DNA of 39,886 nt. It comes from an uncultured Selenomonas sp. GTDB taxonomy: Bacteria; Bacillota; Negativicutes; Selenomonadales; Selenomonadaceae. The stretch lies in NCBI GenBank assembly GCA_900552565.1, contig USAK01000015.1:1-39886 (forward strand), in the 5' to 3' direction. The notes beneath the pieces are model-generated. The model saw only the letters and a program-made list of their open reading frames with translations, was not told the origin of the DNA and made no database searches. This document shows, one piece after another, positions 8,062-16,681 of this stretch (positions within the stretch are counted from its first letter, which is position 1; every line of letters begins with the position of its first letter). Made by a program: the position numbers and the translations under genes.

Positions 8062-8679
8062 ATGGATTCATCACTTCTCGCCATCCTGCTGTTTGCGCTC
8101 ATGGCCATTCTCAGCGACAAGCTCGGCGGCAAAAAGAAGCCGCAGGGCCGGAAACCGCCGTTCCCATTTCCGGATATCCCGCAGCCGCGGAAAACGGAGA
8201 CTCAGGAGCGCGGCACTCAGGCCGCAGACCAGCTGCCGCCGCCCATGCCGCAGCCATGGGAAACGCGGCCTGCTGCTGAACCCGAAGATAAAGCCGCAGG
8301 CTCGCAGAAAAAGACACTGCCGTTTGAGATTCCTGAGCTCAAGGGCGCACCGCTCCCTAAGGGCGAAACGGATGAGGGTGTTTACCGCGAGCCGGGTACG
8401 AAGATGCAGGATATGCTCGAGGAATACCGCGAAGAAATGGCCGACAAGGCCCGTCAGGCTGCCTATGAAGCCGAGCGCAGGACAGAAGAAGCTGCCATTC
8501 GCGCGAAAGAAGAGGCAGTCTATGAGCAGCAGGCCAAGATTCCCGGACTGCAAGCGAAAAAAAGAAAGCCCATCCTGCCCAAGCTCACGCCGGAAAACAT
8601 CCAGCAGTCCATTGTCATGGCCGAACTTCTCGGCAAGCCCAAGGCCTACCGCCGGCAGAATCCGTACTGGCGCAAATAG
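8062..8679 (+). CDS. Unknown membrane-anchored, proline-rich protein encoded after floA
   Basis: I do not recognise a family. The 205 residues begin with a short hydrophobic segment (MDSSLLAILLFALMAILSD, about 4-17) followed at once by lysines (KLGGKKKPQGRK), which suggests a single N-terminal anchor with the rest in the cytoplasm. Residues about 25-85 are Pro/Gln-rich and probably disordered. Residues about 115-160 are strongly helical and charged (YREEMADKARQAAYEAERR), a likely coiled coil. The end (KPILPKLTPENIQQSIVMAE, then a basic aromatic tail PYWRK) looks like a compact recruitment motif. The start has GAAAGAGGGGG 9 nt upstream. It lies 34 nt after floA and before a terminator, so it is probably the third gene of an nfeD-floA operon. 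It is not similar in sequence to YqfB, which holds this place in Bacillus. Confidence 0.8.
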   Translation: MDSSLLAILLFALMAILSDKLGGKKKPQGRKPPFPFPDIPQPRKTETQERGTQAADQLPPPMPQPWETRPAAEPEDKAAGSQKKTLPFEIPELKGAPLPKGETDEGVYREPGTKMQDMLEEYREEMADKARQAAYEAERRTEEAAIRAKEEAVYEQQAKIPGLQAKKRKPILPKLTPENIQQSIVMAELLGKPKAYRRQNPYWRK

Positions 8680-8705
8680 CAGCGGCCCGTTCCATACAGA
8701 TGAAC

Positions 8706-8737
8706 AGAAGCTTCCTCGTTTTTGGGGAAGCTTTTCT
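8706..8737 (+). terminator. Intrinsic terminator of the nfeD-floA operon
   Basis: AAGCTTCC (8708-8715) pairs with GGAAGCTT (8726-8733), followed by TTTTC. Confidence 0.85.
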
Positions 8738-8756
8738 ATTGGTGTGAGTTTTTCCC

Positions 8757-8785
8757 ATGACAAAACGGGAAATCTGTAGTAAAAT
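8757..8785 (+). promoter_or_regulatory. Candidate promoter for the quinone/Tat gene cluster
   Basis: ATGACA (8757-8762) and TAAAAT (8780-8785) with a 17-bp spacer, each one mismatch from consensus. The -35 sits inside the inverted repeat TTTCCC (8751-8756) / GGGAAA (8767-8772), which could be an operator. Confidence 0.5.
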
Positions 8786-8829
8786 TATAGAATGTATTGT
8801 GCGTCATAAATAGAAGTAAGATTTTGTAG

Positions 8830-9810
8830 GTGATGAATTTGTCAAACCAGATGTTTGATGTAATAAAAAGCGACCTCGAAGTTCTGGAACAGGGGCTGCA
8901 GGAAGCGGTGACTTCCACCAATGAGCTCGTGACAGAAGTCGGACTGCATATTGTCACATCCGGCGGCAAGCGCATCCGTCCAGCGCTCTGCCTGCTGTCT
9001 GCACATGGGGGCAGGTCTTTTGACCTCGCTCATGTCCTGCCGCTGGCCGAGGCCCTTGAACTCATCCATACGGCATCTCTGGTTCATGACGATGTCATCG
9101 ATGAGGCGGATACACGCCGCGGCACGGCTACGGCCAATGCTCGCTGGAATAATCAGGTGGCCATCCTTTCGGGCGATTATATCTTTGCGCGCGCCTTCAC
9201 GCTGATTGCCGAAGAAGGCTACGATGCTCACGTTTCAAAGCGCCTTGCAACGCTCGTCTGCAACCTGAGTGTCGGCGAAATCATTCAGGATAACGCCATT
9301 TATCAGGCTTCGCGCGGCATGGACGATTACTATGAGCGCATCCAGAAAAAGACAGCGGATTTCCTTGAAATCTGCTGTGAGCTCGGTGCGATGGTCGGCG
9401 GCATGGACAAAGAGGAAGTCGCGAAACTCGGTGAATACGGCCACTGCATCGGCATGGCGTTCCAGATTACGGATGACCTTCTCGACATTGAGCAGACGAC
9501 GGAGAAAATCGGCAAGCCGGCAGGCAACGACATCCGTCAGGGCATCGTGACGCTGCCAGTTATCCGTGCCCTCGAGGTCAGCCCCGATGCCAAGGAGCTC
9601 GAGTCCATCGTCACGGACATGGATATGACCGATGAGATGGTCGAGCGTGCTCTTGCCATTGTCAAGGCGACCGACGGCGTAGATTTTGCTAAGGACAAGG
9701 CCGATGCCTATCTTGCACGCGCCAAGGCCGCTCTGCCGGAGAATTTGCCGGCCGACATCCGTGAGGCCTATGAGATGGTCGCTGACTTCATCGGCGACCG
9801 TGACTTCTGA
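8830..9810 (+). CDS. Polyprenyl diphosphate synthase, long-chain (quinone side chain)
   Basis: Trans-isoprenyl diphosphate synthase that elongates farnesyl/geranyl diphosphate with IPP, most likely for the menaquinone side chain. It shows the family's KRIRPALCLLSA, the first Asp-rich motif LVHDDVIDEADTRRG (DDxxD, about 87-91), and the second motif QITDDLLDIE (about 213-222). About 326 residues is normal for HepT/IspB-type enzymes. The product chain length cannot be read from the sequence. The start is ambiguous between GTG 8830, ATG 8833 and TTG 8839; the only ribosome-site-like run (TAGGTGA, 8827-8833) would fit TTG 8839 best. Downstream Tat, UbiD and UbiA genes support a quinone/membrane-export locus. 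Confidence 0.92.
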   Translation: MMNLSNQMFDVIKSDLEVLEQGLQEAVTSTNELVTEVGLHIVTSGGKRIRPALCLLSAHGGRSFDLAHVLPLAEALELIHTASLVHDDVIDEADTRRGTATANARWNNQVAILSGDYIFARAFTLIAEEGYDAHVSKRLATLVCNLSVGEIIQDNAIYQASRGMDDYYERIQKKTADFLEICCELGAMVGGMDKEEVAKLGEYGHCIGMAFQITDDLLDIEQTTEKIGKPAGNDIRQGIVTLPVIRALEVSPDAKELESIVTDMDMTDEMVERALAIVKATDGVDFAKDKADAYLARAKAALPENLPADIREAYEMVADFIGDRDF

Positions 9811-9869
9811 TTTTGCTCAGGCTGTCATGGATTTCATGGATTCAATGTTCAGCATAACGGAGGAACAAT

Positions 9870-10274
9870 ATGTTTGGAATTGGTGTACCAGAGCTCGTGC
9901 TCATCCTGATTATCGGGCTCATCGTATTTGGACCAGGCAAGCTGCCGGAGATGGGCCGCACTCTTGGCAAGGGCATCCGCGAATTCCGCAAAGCGTCGAA
10001 TGCTTTATCACAGGCCATCAACGCACCGGAAAACCAGCCGCAGCAGCCGGCGGCGCCAGCACCACAGCCGCAGCAGCCGGCGGCGCCAGCACCGCAGCCG
10101 CAGCAGCCGGCAGCGGCCCCGCAGGAATCCGCCGCTCCCGCAGCTAAGCCAGCCGCGGAGGCAAAACCTTCAGCCCCGGCTTATCAGGCGCCGACGCAGG
10201 AAAGCGTGCGTCAGCAGATTGCCGAAGCGCAGGCAAAGAAAGAGCCAGCGGGCAAAGAGAACAAAGAAGCTTGA
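9870..10274 (+). CDS. tatA: Twin-arginine translocase TatA-family protein with Pro/Gln/Ala repeat tail
   Basis: Pore-forming or TatB-like subunit of the Tat export pathway for folded proteins. The N-terminus [20 protein letters not shown] is a single membrane helix, then [23 protein letters not shown] is the classic hinge and amphipathic helix. The remaining about 85 residues are unusual: about three copies of a 10-residue [10 protein letters not shown] unit, then an Ala/Pro/Lys-rich tail. At 134 residues it is longer than a minimal TatA. A strong terminator separates it from a second, short tatA 94 nt downstream. Whether it acts as TatA or TatB cannot be decided; the short companion looks like minimal TatA, so a TatB-like role is possible. 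Confidence 0.93.
   Translation: MFGIGVPELVLILIIGLIVFGPGKLPEMGRTLGKGIREFRKASNALSQAINAPENQPQQPAAPAPQPQQPAAPAPQPQQPAAAPQESAAPAAKPAAEAKPSAPAYQAPTQESVRQQIAEAQAKKEPAGKENKEA
10035..10118 (+). repeat. In-gene 30-bp tandem repeat in tatA
   Basis: A 30-bp unit starting CAGCCGCAGCAGCCGG is repeated about 2.8 times (units at 10035, 10065 and 10095) with very few differences. It encodes [10 protein letters not shown]. The copies are nearly identical at DNA level, so the number may vary between strains by slippage. Confidence 0.9.
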
Positions 10275-10278
10275 AGCA

Positions 10279-10304
10279 GGGCGCAGTTTTCTGCGCCCGT
10301 TTTT
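10279..10304 (+). terminator. Intrinsic terminator between the two tatA genes
   Basis: GGGCGCAG (10279-10286) pairs with CTGCGCCC (10291-10298) around TTTT, then G and five T. It lies 4 nt after the first tatA stop, so it should reduce transcription of tatA2, tatC and the UbiD/UbiA genes relative to the first tatA. Confidence 0.9.
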
Positions 10305-10367
10305 CTTTCCTATTTATAATGGTATAGATTTTGTTTATTTCGTGTTTTTGATTTAGGAGGAACAGAT

Positions 10368-10586
10368 ATGTTTGGATTAGGTGTACCGGAGCTCGTGCTC
10401 ATCTTGATTATCGGTCTGGTGATTTTTGGACCGGGCAAGCTGCCCGATGTCGGCAAGGCTCTCGGCAAGAGCATCCGCGAATTCAAGTCGGCCAGCAACG
10501 AAGATGCGCCGAAAAAAGATGACAAGATGGTCAATGTGACGGCAGAGACGAAAGAACTGCCGCCGAAAAAGGATGAACAGAAGTAA
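10368..10586 (+). CDS. tatA: Twin-arginine translocase TatA, short form
   Basis: The 72-residue protein has the same N-terminal helix and amphipathic helix as the gene before it ([20 protein letters not shown], then FGPGKLPDVGKALGKSIREFKSA) and then a short charged tail (PKKDDKM...PPKKDEQK) without the repeat. This is the normal length for a minimal TatA. Start ATG 10368 has TTAGGAGG just upstream. It is 18 nt from tatC, so the two are co-transcribed. The near identity of the two N-termini points to a local gene duplication followed by tail divergence. Confidence 0.95.
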   Translation: MFGLGVPELVLILIIGLVIFGPGKLPDVGKALGKSIREFKSASNEDAPKKDDKMVNVTAETKELPPKKDEQK

Positions 10587-10604
10587 GCAGGATAAGAGGT
10601 ATTC

Positions 10605-11399
10605 ATGGCAGAAATGGCAGAAGAAAGACAATATGAAGAAATAGAGGCCCCGCAGCCACAGGAGAGTGCTCAGGAGCAGCTGCCAGCCGCGGAGGAGGTC
10701 GACGATGACGGCACGATGTCGCTCGTTGCGCATCTGACGGAGCTGCGCAGCCGCCTGATTAAATGCCTCATCGCTGTCGGCCTCGGCAGCTGTGTCGGAT
10801 ATTACTTCATCGATGATATCATGCATTATCTGACGCTGCCCGCTGGCAAGCTCTACTACATGCAGCCGTCGGAGGCTTTCTTTACCTATTTGAAAGTCGC
10901 GGTAGTCGCTGGCTTTCTCATGGCCCTGCCCATCGTCTTCTATCAGGTCTGGCGCTTTTTCCTGCCGGCCCTGACGCGCAGGGAACGCATGGTACTCGGC
11001 ATTGTCGTGCCGGTTTCGGTCGTCCTGTTCTTTGCAGGACTGTCGTTTTCGTTTTTCCTCGTGCTGCCCGCCGGCATCCGTTTTTTCATGGGATTCGGCA
11101 ATTCGGAGCTCGAGGCACTGTTTTCGGTCAATAAGTATTTTGATTTTGTCATCACCTTTGTACTGCCGTTCGGTTTCGTCTTTGAGCTGCCGCTCATCAT
11201 CACGATTCTCGGCAAGATGGGCATTCTGACCTCGGCCATCCTTAAGAAGTATCAGCGCATCGTCATTTTCCTGTCGTTTGTCGCTGGTGCCATCATCACG
11301 CCGACGCCGGATGTCTTTACGCAGTCGATGATTGCGCTGCCGATGATTATCCTTTACGAGGTAGGTTATTTCATCGTCCGCTATATCCTGCGGAACTGA
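10605..11399 (+). CDS. tatC: Twin-arginine translocase subunit TatC
   Basis: Polytopic receptor subunit of the Tat translocase that recognises twin-arginine signal peptides. The 264 residues begin with an acidic, Pro/Gln-rich cytoplasmic extension of about 37 residues, then the conserved MSLVAHLTELRSRLIKCL and six membrane helices. The family's FELPLIITILGKMG motif (near residue 190) holds the conserved Glu of the signal-peptide binding site; the last segment has ITPTPDVFTQSMIALPMIILYE. ATG 10605 follows AAGAGGT; ATG 10614 is a possible alternative. It lies after the short tatA and before the UbiD gene. Confidence 0.96.
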   Translation: MAEMAEERQYEEIEAPQPQESAQEQLPAAEEVDDDGTMSLVAHLTELRSRLIKCLIAVGLGSCVGYYFIDDIMHYLTLPAGKLYYMQPSEAFFTYLKVAVVAGFLMALPIVFYQVWRFFLPALTRRERMVLGIVVPVSVVLFFAGLSFSFFLVLPAGIRFFMGFGNSELEALFSVNKYFDFVITFVLPFGFVFELPLIITILGKMGILTSAILKKYQRIVIFLSFVAGAIITPTPDVFTQSMIALPMIILYEVGYFIVRYILRN

Positions 11400-11443
11400 G
11401 GCAGTATCAGGTGGAAATGGGAAATATATAAGGAGGAATTCTT

Positions 11444-12904
11444 TTGGCATATAAGGATTTGCGCGAATTCATGGCAGACCTTGAGAGCAAAGGTCTCTTG
11501 AAACGCATCAAGACAGAAGTGGACCCGGAGCTTGAAATCACGGAAATCACGGACCGCGTCTCGAAGATGAAGGGCGAGAAGAACGTGGCCCTGCTGTTTG
11601 AGAATGTCAAAGGTTCGAAAATGCCGGTGCTTATGAACGCGTTTGGCAGCTATGAACGCATGGCCATGGCCCTCGGCGTCGAAAAGCTCGACGATGTGGC
11701 CGATGAGCTGCGCGAGATGATGAAGCTGCCGTACGTTTCCCTGCAGAACAAGATGAGCGTCGTCACGATGATTCCGATGATTAAAAGGGCCATCAACTTC
11801 CCGAAGTACGTCAAGCATGCGCCGTGTCAGGAAGTCGTCGAAACGGAGAATCCGAGCCTCGATGATATTCCCATCCTCAAGTGCTGGCCGGACGATGGCG
11901 GCCCGTTCGTGACGCTGCCGCTCGTCTTCACGAAGAACCCGAAGACGGGCAAGCGCAATGTCGGTATGTACCGCCTGCAGAAATACGACAGCCGCACAAC
12001 GGGGATGCACTGGCACATCCATAAGAACGGCGCCGAGAACTTCCGCGACATGAAGGCCGCGGGCGGCGACCGCATCGAGGCGGCCGTAGCCATTGGCACG
12101 GACCCCGTCGTGACGTATGCGGCGACGGCACCGCTGCCGCGCGACATTGACGAGATGGTATTTGCAGGCTTCCTGCGTCATAAATCCGTCGAGATGGTCA
12201 AGTGCAAGACCGTTGATATCGAAGTGCCGGCCACGGCCGAAATCATCCTCGAAGGCTATGTCAAGACGGATGAGATGCGCCGCGAGGGTCCTTTTGGCGA
12301 CCACACGGGCTATTATTCGCTCGCTGACGATTATCCGGTCTTCCATATCACGGCCATCACGCACCGCAAAGACGCCATCTACTCGGCTACGGTCGTCGGC
12401 AAGCCGCCGATGGAGGACTGCTTCCTGGCGAAAGCGACGGAACGCATCTTCCTGCCGCTCCTGCAGCAGATGCAGCCGGAAATCATCGACATCAACATGC
12501 CGCTTGAGGGCGTCTTCCACGACTGCTGCATCGTTTCCATCAAAAAGTCGTACCCGATGCAGGCCAGAAAAGTCATGCATGCACTCTGGGGCATGGGCCA
12601 GATGATGAATGTCAAGATGATTATCGTCGTTGACTCTCATGTTGATGTGCAGGACATCAGCGAAGTCGCTTGGCGCGTATTCAATAATATCGATGCCAAG
12701 CATGATCTTGAAATCGTCGAAGGACCTCTTGATGTGCTCGACCATTCGTCGCCGATGGCTAAATGGGGCGCAAAGCTCGGCATTGACGCGACGAAGACAT
12801 GGCCGGAAGAGGGGCACAGCCGCCAGTGGCCGGACGAAATCTCGATGTCCAAGGACATCAAGGCCAAAGTTGACGCGAAGTGGAAGGAGCTTGGACTCGA
12901 TTGA
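11444..12904 (+). CDS. UbiD-family decarboxylase (probable MqnL, futalosine-type menaquinone pathway)
   Basis: Prenylated-FMN-dependent aromatic decarboxylase. At 486 residues it is full length. Recognisable parts are the N-terminal MAYKDLREFMADLESKGLLKRI, a cofactor/substrate region NVGMYRLQKYDSRTTGMHWHIHK (about 168-192) and the catalytic stretch DEMRREGPFGDHTGYYS (about 275-291) containing the E-R-E type residues. The TTG start at 11444 has AGGAGG 8-13 nt upstream. Its stop overlaps the TTG start of the UbiA-family gene. The UbiD-UbiA-prenyl synthase grouping fits decarboxylation of a prenylated or precursor naphthoate in quinone synthesis; with no mqnABCD here, assignment to the futalosine branch is inference. 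Confidence 0.9.
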   Translation: MAYKDLREFMADLESKGLLKRIKTEVDPELEITEITDRVSKMKGEKNVALLFENVKGSKMPVLMNAFGSYERMAMALGVEKLDDVADELREMMKLPYVSLQNKMSVVTMIPMIKRAINFPKYVKHAPCQEVVETENPSLDDIPILKCWPDDGGPFVTLPLVFTKNPKTGKRNVGMYRLQKYDSRTTGMHWHIHKNGAENFRDMKAAGGDRIEAAVAIGTDPVVTYAATAPLPRDIDEMVFAGFLRHKSVEMVKCKTVDIEVPATAEIILEGYVKTDEMRREGPFGDHTGYYSLADDYPVFHITAITHRKDAIYSATVVGKPPMEDCFLAKATERIFLPLLQQMQPEIIDINMPLEGVFHDCCIVSIKKSYPMQARKVMHALWGMGQMMNVKMIIVVDSHVDVQDISEVAWRVFNNIDAKHDLEIVEGPLDVLDHSSPMAKWGAKLGIDATKTWPEEGHSRQWPDEISMSKDIKAKVDAKWKELGLD

Positions 12905-13749
12905 TTTCCATTAAGGCACATATCAACAACGTCGCTCTGCACCACACGATTTTTGACCTGCCGTTTGCCTTCATGGGGGCCGTGCTTGCGGCCAATGGCC
13001 ATCCGCGTCTCATTGACCTGTTCTGGATTGCCATGGCCATCACGACGGGCCGCGCTGCCGCTATGGCCATTGACAATCTCGCGGACCTCAAGTACGACAG
13101 TCAGCAGCCGCGCATGGCCTACCGTGCGATGGTGGCTGGACGCATCTCGAAGCGCGAAGCCCTGGTGTTCATCCTCATCTGCCTTGTGCTCATGGTGCTC
13201 TCCGTCCTGCAGCTGCAGCCCGTCTGCATCTACCTGCTGCCGTTGGCCGCGATTCCGTTCATCATCTATCCGTTCATGAAGCGTGTGACCGGCTGGGTTC
13301 ATCTGTTCTTAGGCCTGGCCATCGCCATGGCGCCGGCGGGCGGCTGGGTCGGTGTGAGCGGCACGATTTCTTTGCCGCTCATCGTGCTCTGCGTGGCTGT
13401 AGCCCTTTGGATTGGCGCGTTCGACGCGATGTACGGCGCACAGGATGAGGAGTTCGACCGTTCGCAGGGGCTTCATTCCCTCGCCGTGAGCTACGGAGCT
13501 AAAGGTGCTTTCCGCATCGCCGATGCGCTGCACGTCATCTGCCTGCTGTGCTTCTTCACCGTCGGCATCATGATGAACCTCGGCATCCTTTATTTTGTCG
13601 GCGTCGGCATTGCCGGCGGCACGCTCTACTATCAGCATCAGATTGTGAGCCCCACAGATTTTTCCTGCGTGACACAGCGGTACTTCATGCGCAATGGCAT
13701 CGTTTCCGTTGCCATCTTCGTCTGTACCTGGCTGAGTTTCTATATCTGA
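12901..13749 (+). CDS. UbiA-family prenyltransferase (probable MqnP)
   Basis: Integral-membrane enzyme that attaches a polyprenyl chain to an aromatic acid. The 282 residues show the two Asp-rich motifs that bind Mg-diphosphate: DNLADLKYD (about 57-65) and [12 protein letters not shown] (about 175-186), set among about eight or nine membrane helices. The N-terminal [10 protein letters not shown] is typical of the UbiA/MqnP type. TTG 12901 is preferred over GTG 12880 because AAGGAG (12884-12889) lies 11 nt before it, and the resulting TTGA overlap with the preceding stop repeats a pattern seen elsewhere in the window. It should act with the UbiD-family and prenyl synthase neighbours in making menaquinone. 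Confidence 0.9.
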   Translation: MISIKAHINNVALHHTIFDLPFAFMGAVLAANGHPRLIDLFWIAMAITTGRAAAMAIDNLADLKYDSQQPRMAYRAMVAGRISKREALVFILICLVLMVLSVLQLQPVCIYLLPLAAIPFIIYPFMKRVTGWVHLFLGLAIAMAPAGGWVGVSGTISLPLIVLCVAVALWIGAFDAMYGAQDEEFDRSQGLHSLAVSYGAKGAFRIADALHVICLLCFFTVGIMMNLGILYFVGVGIAGGTLYYQHQIVSPTDFSCVTQRYFMRNGIVSVAIFVCTWLSFYI

Positions 13750-13795
13750 CATCCACTTTTGTTTTTGCTTTTTCAGAGATAGGAAAGGTGATTCT

Positions 13796-14674
13796 ATGAC
13801 AGCTCGTATATTGGAAGGAAAGGTCTTTGCCGAAGCATTCCGCGAAGATGCAAAGAAAAAAGCCGCGGCCCTGCACGAAAAATACGGCGTGCAGCCGGGC
13901 TTGGCCGTCATCATCGTCGGCTCGAATCCCGCATCGCAGGTCTATGTGCGCAATAAGCATAAATCCTGCGGGGCTCTCGGCATCTACTCCGAGGTCATCG
14001 AAATGCCGGAGACGGCGACAAAGGACGAGCTCCTGGCGAAAATCGATGCCCTGAACGAAGATAAGAAGATTCACGGCATCCTCGTGCAGCTGCCGCTGCC
14101 AAAGCAGATTGCCGCACATGAGTCCGAAATCCTCGAGCGCATCCGTCCGGAAAAAGATGTTGACGGTTTTCATCCCGTCAATGTCGGCCGCCTCGTGACG
14201 GGCGAGCCGGGCCTTGTACCGTGCACGCCGTATGGCTGCCTGCGCATGCTCGAGCTCGCGGACATCCCGATGGACGGCGCGCGCGCTGTCATCATCGGCC
14301 GCAGCAACATCGTCGGCAAGCCGATGCTGCATCTGCTGCTTGGCAAAAATGCAACCGTCACCATCTGCCACAGCCACACGAAGGACCTGCCTTCCGTCAC
14401 GCGCGAGGCGGATATCCTCGTCGCGGCCGTCGGCCGTCCGCGCTTTGTCACGGCCGACATGGTCAAGAAAGGTGCGACGGTCATCGATGTCGGCATCAAC
14501 CGCCTTGCCCCCGACGATGAGCATCCGCGCGGCAAACTCGTTGGCGATGTCGATTTTGAGCAGGTCAAAGAAGTCGCCGGTGCCATCACGCCGGTGCCGG
14601 GCGGTGTCGGCCTTTTGACCGTCGCCATGCTCATGGAAAATGTTGTCCGCGCTGCAGAAATGCAGCTGTCATAA
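13796..14674 (+). CDS. folD: Bifunctional methylenetetrahydrofolate dehydrogenase/cyclohydrolase
   Basis: Cytoplasmic enzyme interconverting 5,10-methylene-THF, methenyl-THF and 10-formyl-THF with NADP(H). The 292 residues contain [18 protein letters not shown] (about 42-59, with the catalytic Lys of the YxxxK pair), VQLPLPKQI (about 98-106), the signature [13 protein letters not shown] and the nucleotide-binding [10 protein letters not shown] (about 168-177). The C-terminal [18 protein letters not shown] is canonical. ATG 13796 has GGAAAGGTG upstream. The neighbour fhs supplies 10-formyl-THF, so the two genes form a one-carbon unit. Confidence 0.97.
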   Translation: MTARILEGKVFAEAFREDAKKKAAALHEKYGVQPGLAVIIVGSNPASQVYVRNKHKSCGALGIYSEVIEMPETATKDELLAKIDALNEDKKIHGILVQLPLPKQIAAHESEILERIRPEKDVDGFHPVNVGRLVTGEPGLVPCTPYGCLRMLELADIPMDGARAVIIGRSNIVGKPMLHLLLGKNATVTICHSHTKDLPSVTREADILVAAVGRPRFVTADMVKKGATVIDVGINRLAPDDEHPRGKLVGDVDFEQVKEVAGAITPVPGGVGLLTVAMLMENVVRAAEMQLS

Positions 14675-14717
14675 ATTTTATGTTGTTTCCCTTACAGAAT
14701 GTGCAGGAGGTACAGAA

Positions 14718-16385
14718 ATGAAAACCGATGTTGAAATCGCACAGGAAGCTGAGATGCGCCCGATTCAGGAAATCGCTGCCAAGCTTGGCATCACGGAAGA
14801 TGAGCTTGAGCTCTACGGCAAGTACAAGGCCAAAGTCGCCCTGTCGGCCTGGGACCGCGTGAAAGACAACCCCAATGGCAAACTCATCCTCGTGACGGCC
14901 ATCAACCCGACGCCGGCAGGCGAGGGCAAGACGACGACGAGTGTCGGCCTTGCCGATGCGTTCCACCGTCAGGGCAAGAAGACGGCCGTGGCCCTGCGCG
15001 AGCCTTCGCTTGGCCCGTGCTTCGGCCTCAAGGGCGGTGCTGCCGGCGGCGGCTACGCTCAGGTCGTGCCGATGGAAGATATCAACCTGCATTTCACGGG
15101 TGACTTCCATGCCATCACGACGGCCCACAACCTGCTCGCTGCGGTCATCGACAATCACATCCAGCAGGGCAATGCCCTCGATATCGACGTGCGCCGCATT
15201 ACGTGGAAGCGCGTGCTCGACCTCAACGACCGCGCCCTGCGCCATGTCGTCATCGGTCTCGGCGGCAAAGCTCACGGCACGCCGCGTGAGACGGGCTTTG
15301 ACATCACGGTAGCTTCCGAGATGATGGCCATCCTGTGTCTTGCCAAAGACCTCGAGGATATGAAACAGCGCCTTGGTGAAATCGTCATCGGCTACAGCCG
15401 TGCGGGCCGCGCCATCCGCGCTAAGGAGCTCAATGTCACGGGTGCTTTGACGCTGCTCTTCAAGGATGCCATCAAGCCGAACCTCGTCCAGACGCTCGAA
15501 GGTACGCCGGCGTTCATTCACGGCGGCCCGTTTGCGAACATCGCTCATGGCTGCAACAGCGTCATGGCCACGAAGTTCGCGCTTAAATTTGCCGACTACG
15601 TCATCACGGAGGCCGGCTTCGGTGCTGACCTCGGTGCCGAGAAATTCCTTGACATCAAGTGCCGTTTCGCCGGCCTCAAGCCGGATGCTGTCGTCATTGT
15701 CGCGACGGTCCGCGCCCTCAAGATGCACGGCGGCCTTGACAAGAAGGAACTCAACAAAGTCGATATGGCAGCGCTCGAGAAAGGCATTGCCAACCTCACG
15801 AAGCACATCGAGAACATCCAGAAGTTCGGCCTGCCGGCTGTCGTAGCCATCAACGCGTTCCCGACAGACACGAGGGAAGAGCTCGACTTTGTCGAGAAGA
15901 AATGCAACGAGCTCGGCGCTGAAGTCGCTCTGTCCGAAGTCTGGGCCAAAGGCGGCGAAGGCGGTCTTGCCCTTGCTGACAAGGTCGAAGCGGCGACGAA
16001 AAAGCCGAACAACTTCCATTACATCTATGATGTCAACGAGAGCATCCCAGAGAAAATCGAGAAAATTACGCGCGAGATTTACGGCGGCGACGGCGTCGAT
16101 TTCACGCCGGCTGCCAAGAAACAGCTCAAGGAAATCGAAGAGCTCGGCCTCGACAAGATGCCGGTCTGCATGGCCAAGACGCAGTACTCGCTGTCGGATG
16201 ACGCGACGAAGCTCGGCCGTCCGACGGGCTTCCGCATCACGGTCAAAGAGCTGCGCGTAAGCGCCGGTGCCGGCTTCATCGTCGCCTTGGCGGGCAACAT
16301 CTTGACCATGCCGGGCCTGCCGAAGCATCCGGCCGCCGAGAACATGGACATCGACGTCAACGGCAAGATTACGGGCCTGTTCTAA
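14718..16385 (+). CDS. fhs: Formate--tetrahydrofolate ligase
   Basis: ATP-dependent entry of formate into the folate pool as 10-formyl-THF. The 555-residue length is normal. Key signatures are the P-loop [10 protein letters not shown] (about 65-74), [20 protein letters not shown] and the second family pattern [15 protein letters not shown] 14718 is chosen because CAGGAGG lies 8-14 nt upstream; an in-frame extension back to 14640 overlaps the folD end and has no support. It is 43 nt after folD with no terminator between, so the two are co-transcribed. The strong terminator that follows closes the unit. Confidence 0.97.
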   Translation: MKTDVEIAQEAEMRPIQEIAAKLGITEDELELYGKYKAKVALSAWDRVKDNPNGKLILVTAINPTPAGEGKTTTSVGLADAFHRQGKKTAVALREPSLGPCFGLKGGAAGGGYAQVVPMEDINLHFTGDFHAITTAHNLLAAVIDNHIQQGNALDIDVRRITWKRVLDLNDRALRHVVIGLGGKAHGTPRETGFDITVASEMMAILCLAKDLEDMKQRLGEIVIGYSRAGRAIRAKELNVTGALTLLFKDAIKPNLVQTLEGTPAFIHGGPFANIAHGCNSVMATKFALKFADYVITEAGFGADLGAEKFLDIKCRFAGLKPDAVVIVATVRALKMHGGLDKKELNKVDMAALEKGIANLTKHIENIQKFGLPAVVAINAFPTDTREELDFVEKKCNELGAEVALSEVWAKGGEGGLALADKVEAATKKPNNFHYIYDVNESIPEKIEKITREIYGGDGVDFTPAAKKQLKEIEELGLDKMPVCMAKTQYSLSDDATKLGRPTGFRITVKELRVSAGAGFIVALAGNILTMPGLPKHPAAENMDIDVNGKITGLF

Positions 16386-16430
16386 CCTGTGCCCTGCGCA
16401 TTGAAGCGATAGATTTCCATATATAACACA

Positions 16431-16467
16431 AAAATCACTGTATTCGTTTGATACAGTGATTTTTTGT
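16431..16467 (+). terminator. Intrinsic terminator after fhs
   Basis: AAAATCACTGTAT (16432-16444) pairs perfectly with ATACAGTGATTTT (16452-16464), then two more T. Confidence 0.92.
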
Positions 16468-16504
16468 TACTGTATGCGTTTTTATAAGTATTCATGTATA
16501 CATA

Positions 16505-16533
16505 TTGACAACACATATCCTTTGCGCTATTAT
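16505..16533 (+). promoter_or_regulatory. Strong promoter for the DASS transporter
   Basis: TTGACA (16505-16510) and TATTAT (16528-16533) with a 17-bp spacer. Transcription should start near 16540, leaving a leader of about 140 nt before the start codon at 16682. Confidence 0.82.
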
Positions 16534-16598
16534 AGATATACACCTTAAGCATAGAAAATATAAATATACGATATAAGTGCAATGGCGCACATCATCGT

Positions 16599-16637
16599 GA
16601 CTGAGACAGTCTGTCGGGAACGGACTGTCTTTTTTTA
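16599..16637 (+). promoter_or_regulatory. Transcription attenuator in the leader of the DASS transporter
   Basis: A terminator-like stem (AGACAGTCTG at 16604-16613 with CGGACTGTCT at 16621-16630, one wobble, 7-nt loop) followed by seven T (16630-16636) lies between the promoter and the gene, 45 nt before its start codon. A smaller competing stem, GACTG (16599-16603) with CAGTC (16607-16611), uses the terminator's 5' arm and could act as antiterminator. No known riboswitch class was recognised upstream. Confidence 0.65.
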
Positions 16638-16681
16638 TTTCTATGAAGCTTGGCATAATTTGTTTTGGGGAGGAATGTATC

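Noticed and set aside
10035..10118. Regular 30-bp repeats that could suggest a CRISPR array
   Set aside because: There are no unique spacers; the units are head-to-tail, in frame and encode part of TatA.
14631..16328. Open frame of 565 codons opposite fhs, and a similar one opposite the DASS gene (16592-18172)
   Set aside because: Both mirror conserved coding sequence on the + strand; their translations show no domain and are rich in Arg, His and Asp, as expected for shadows.
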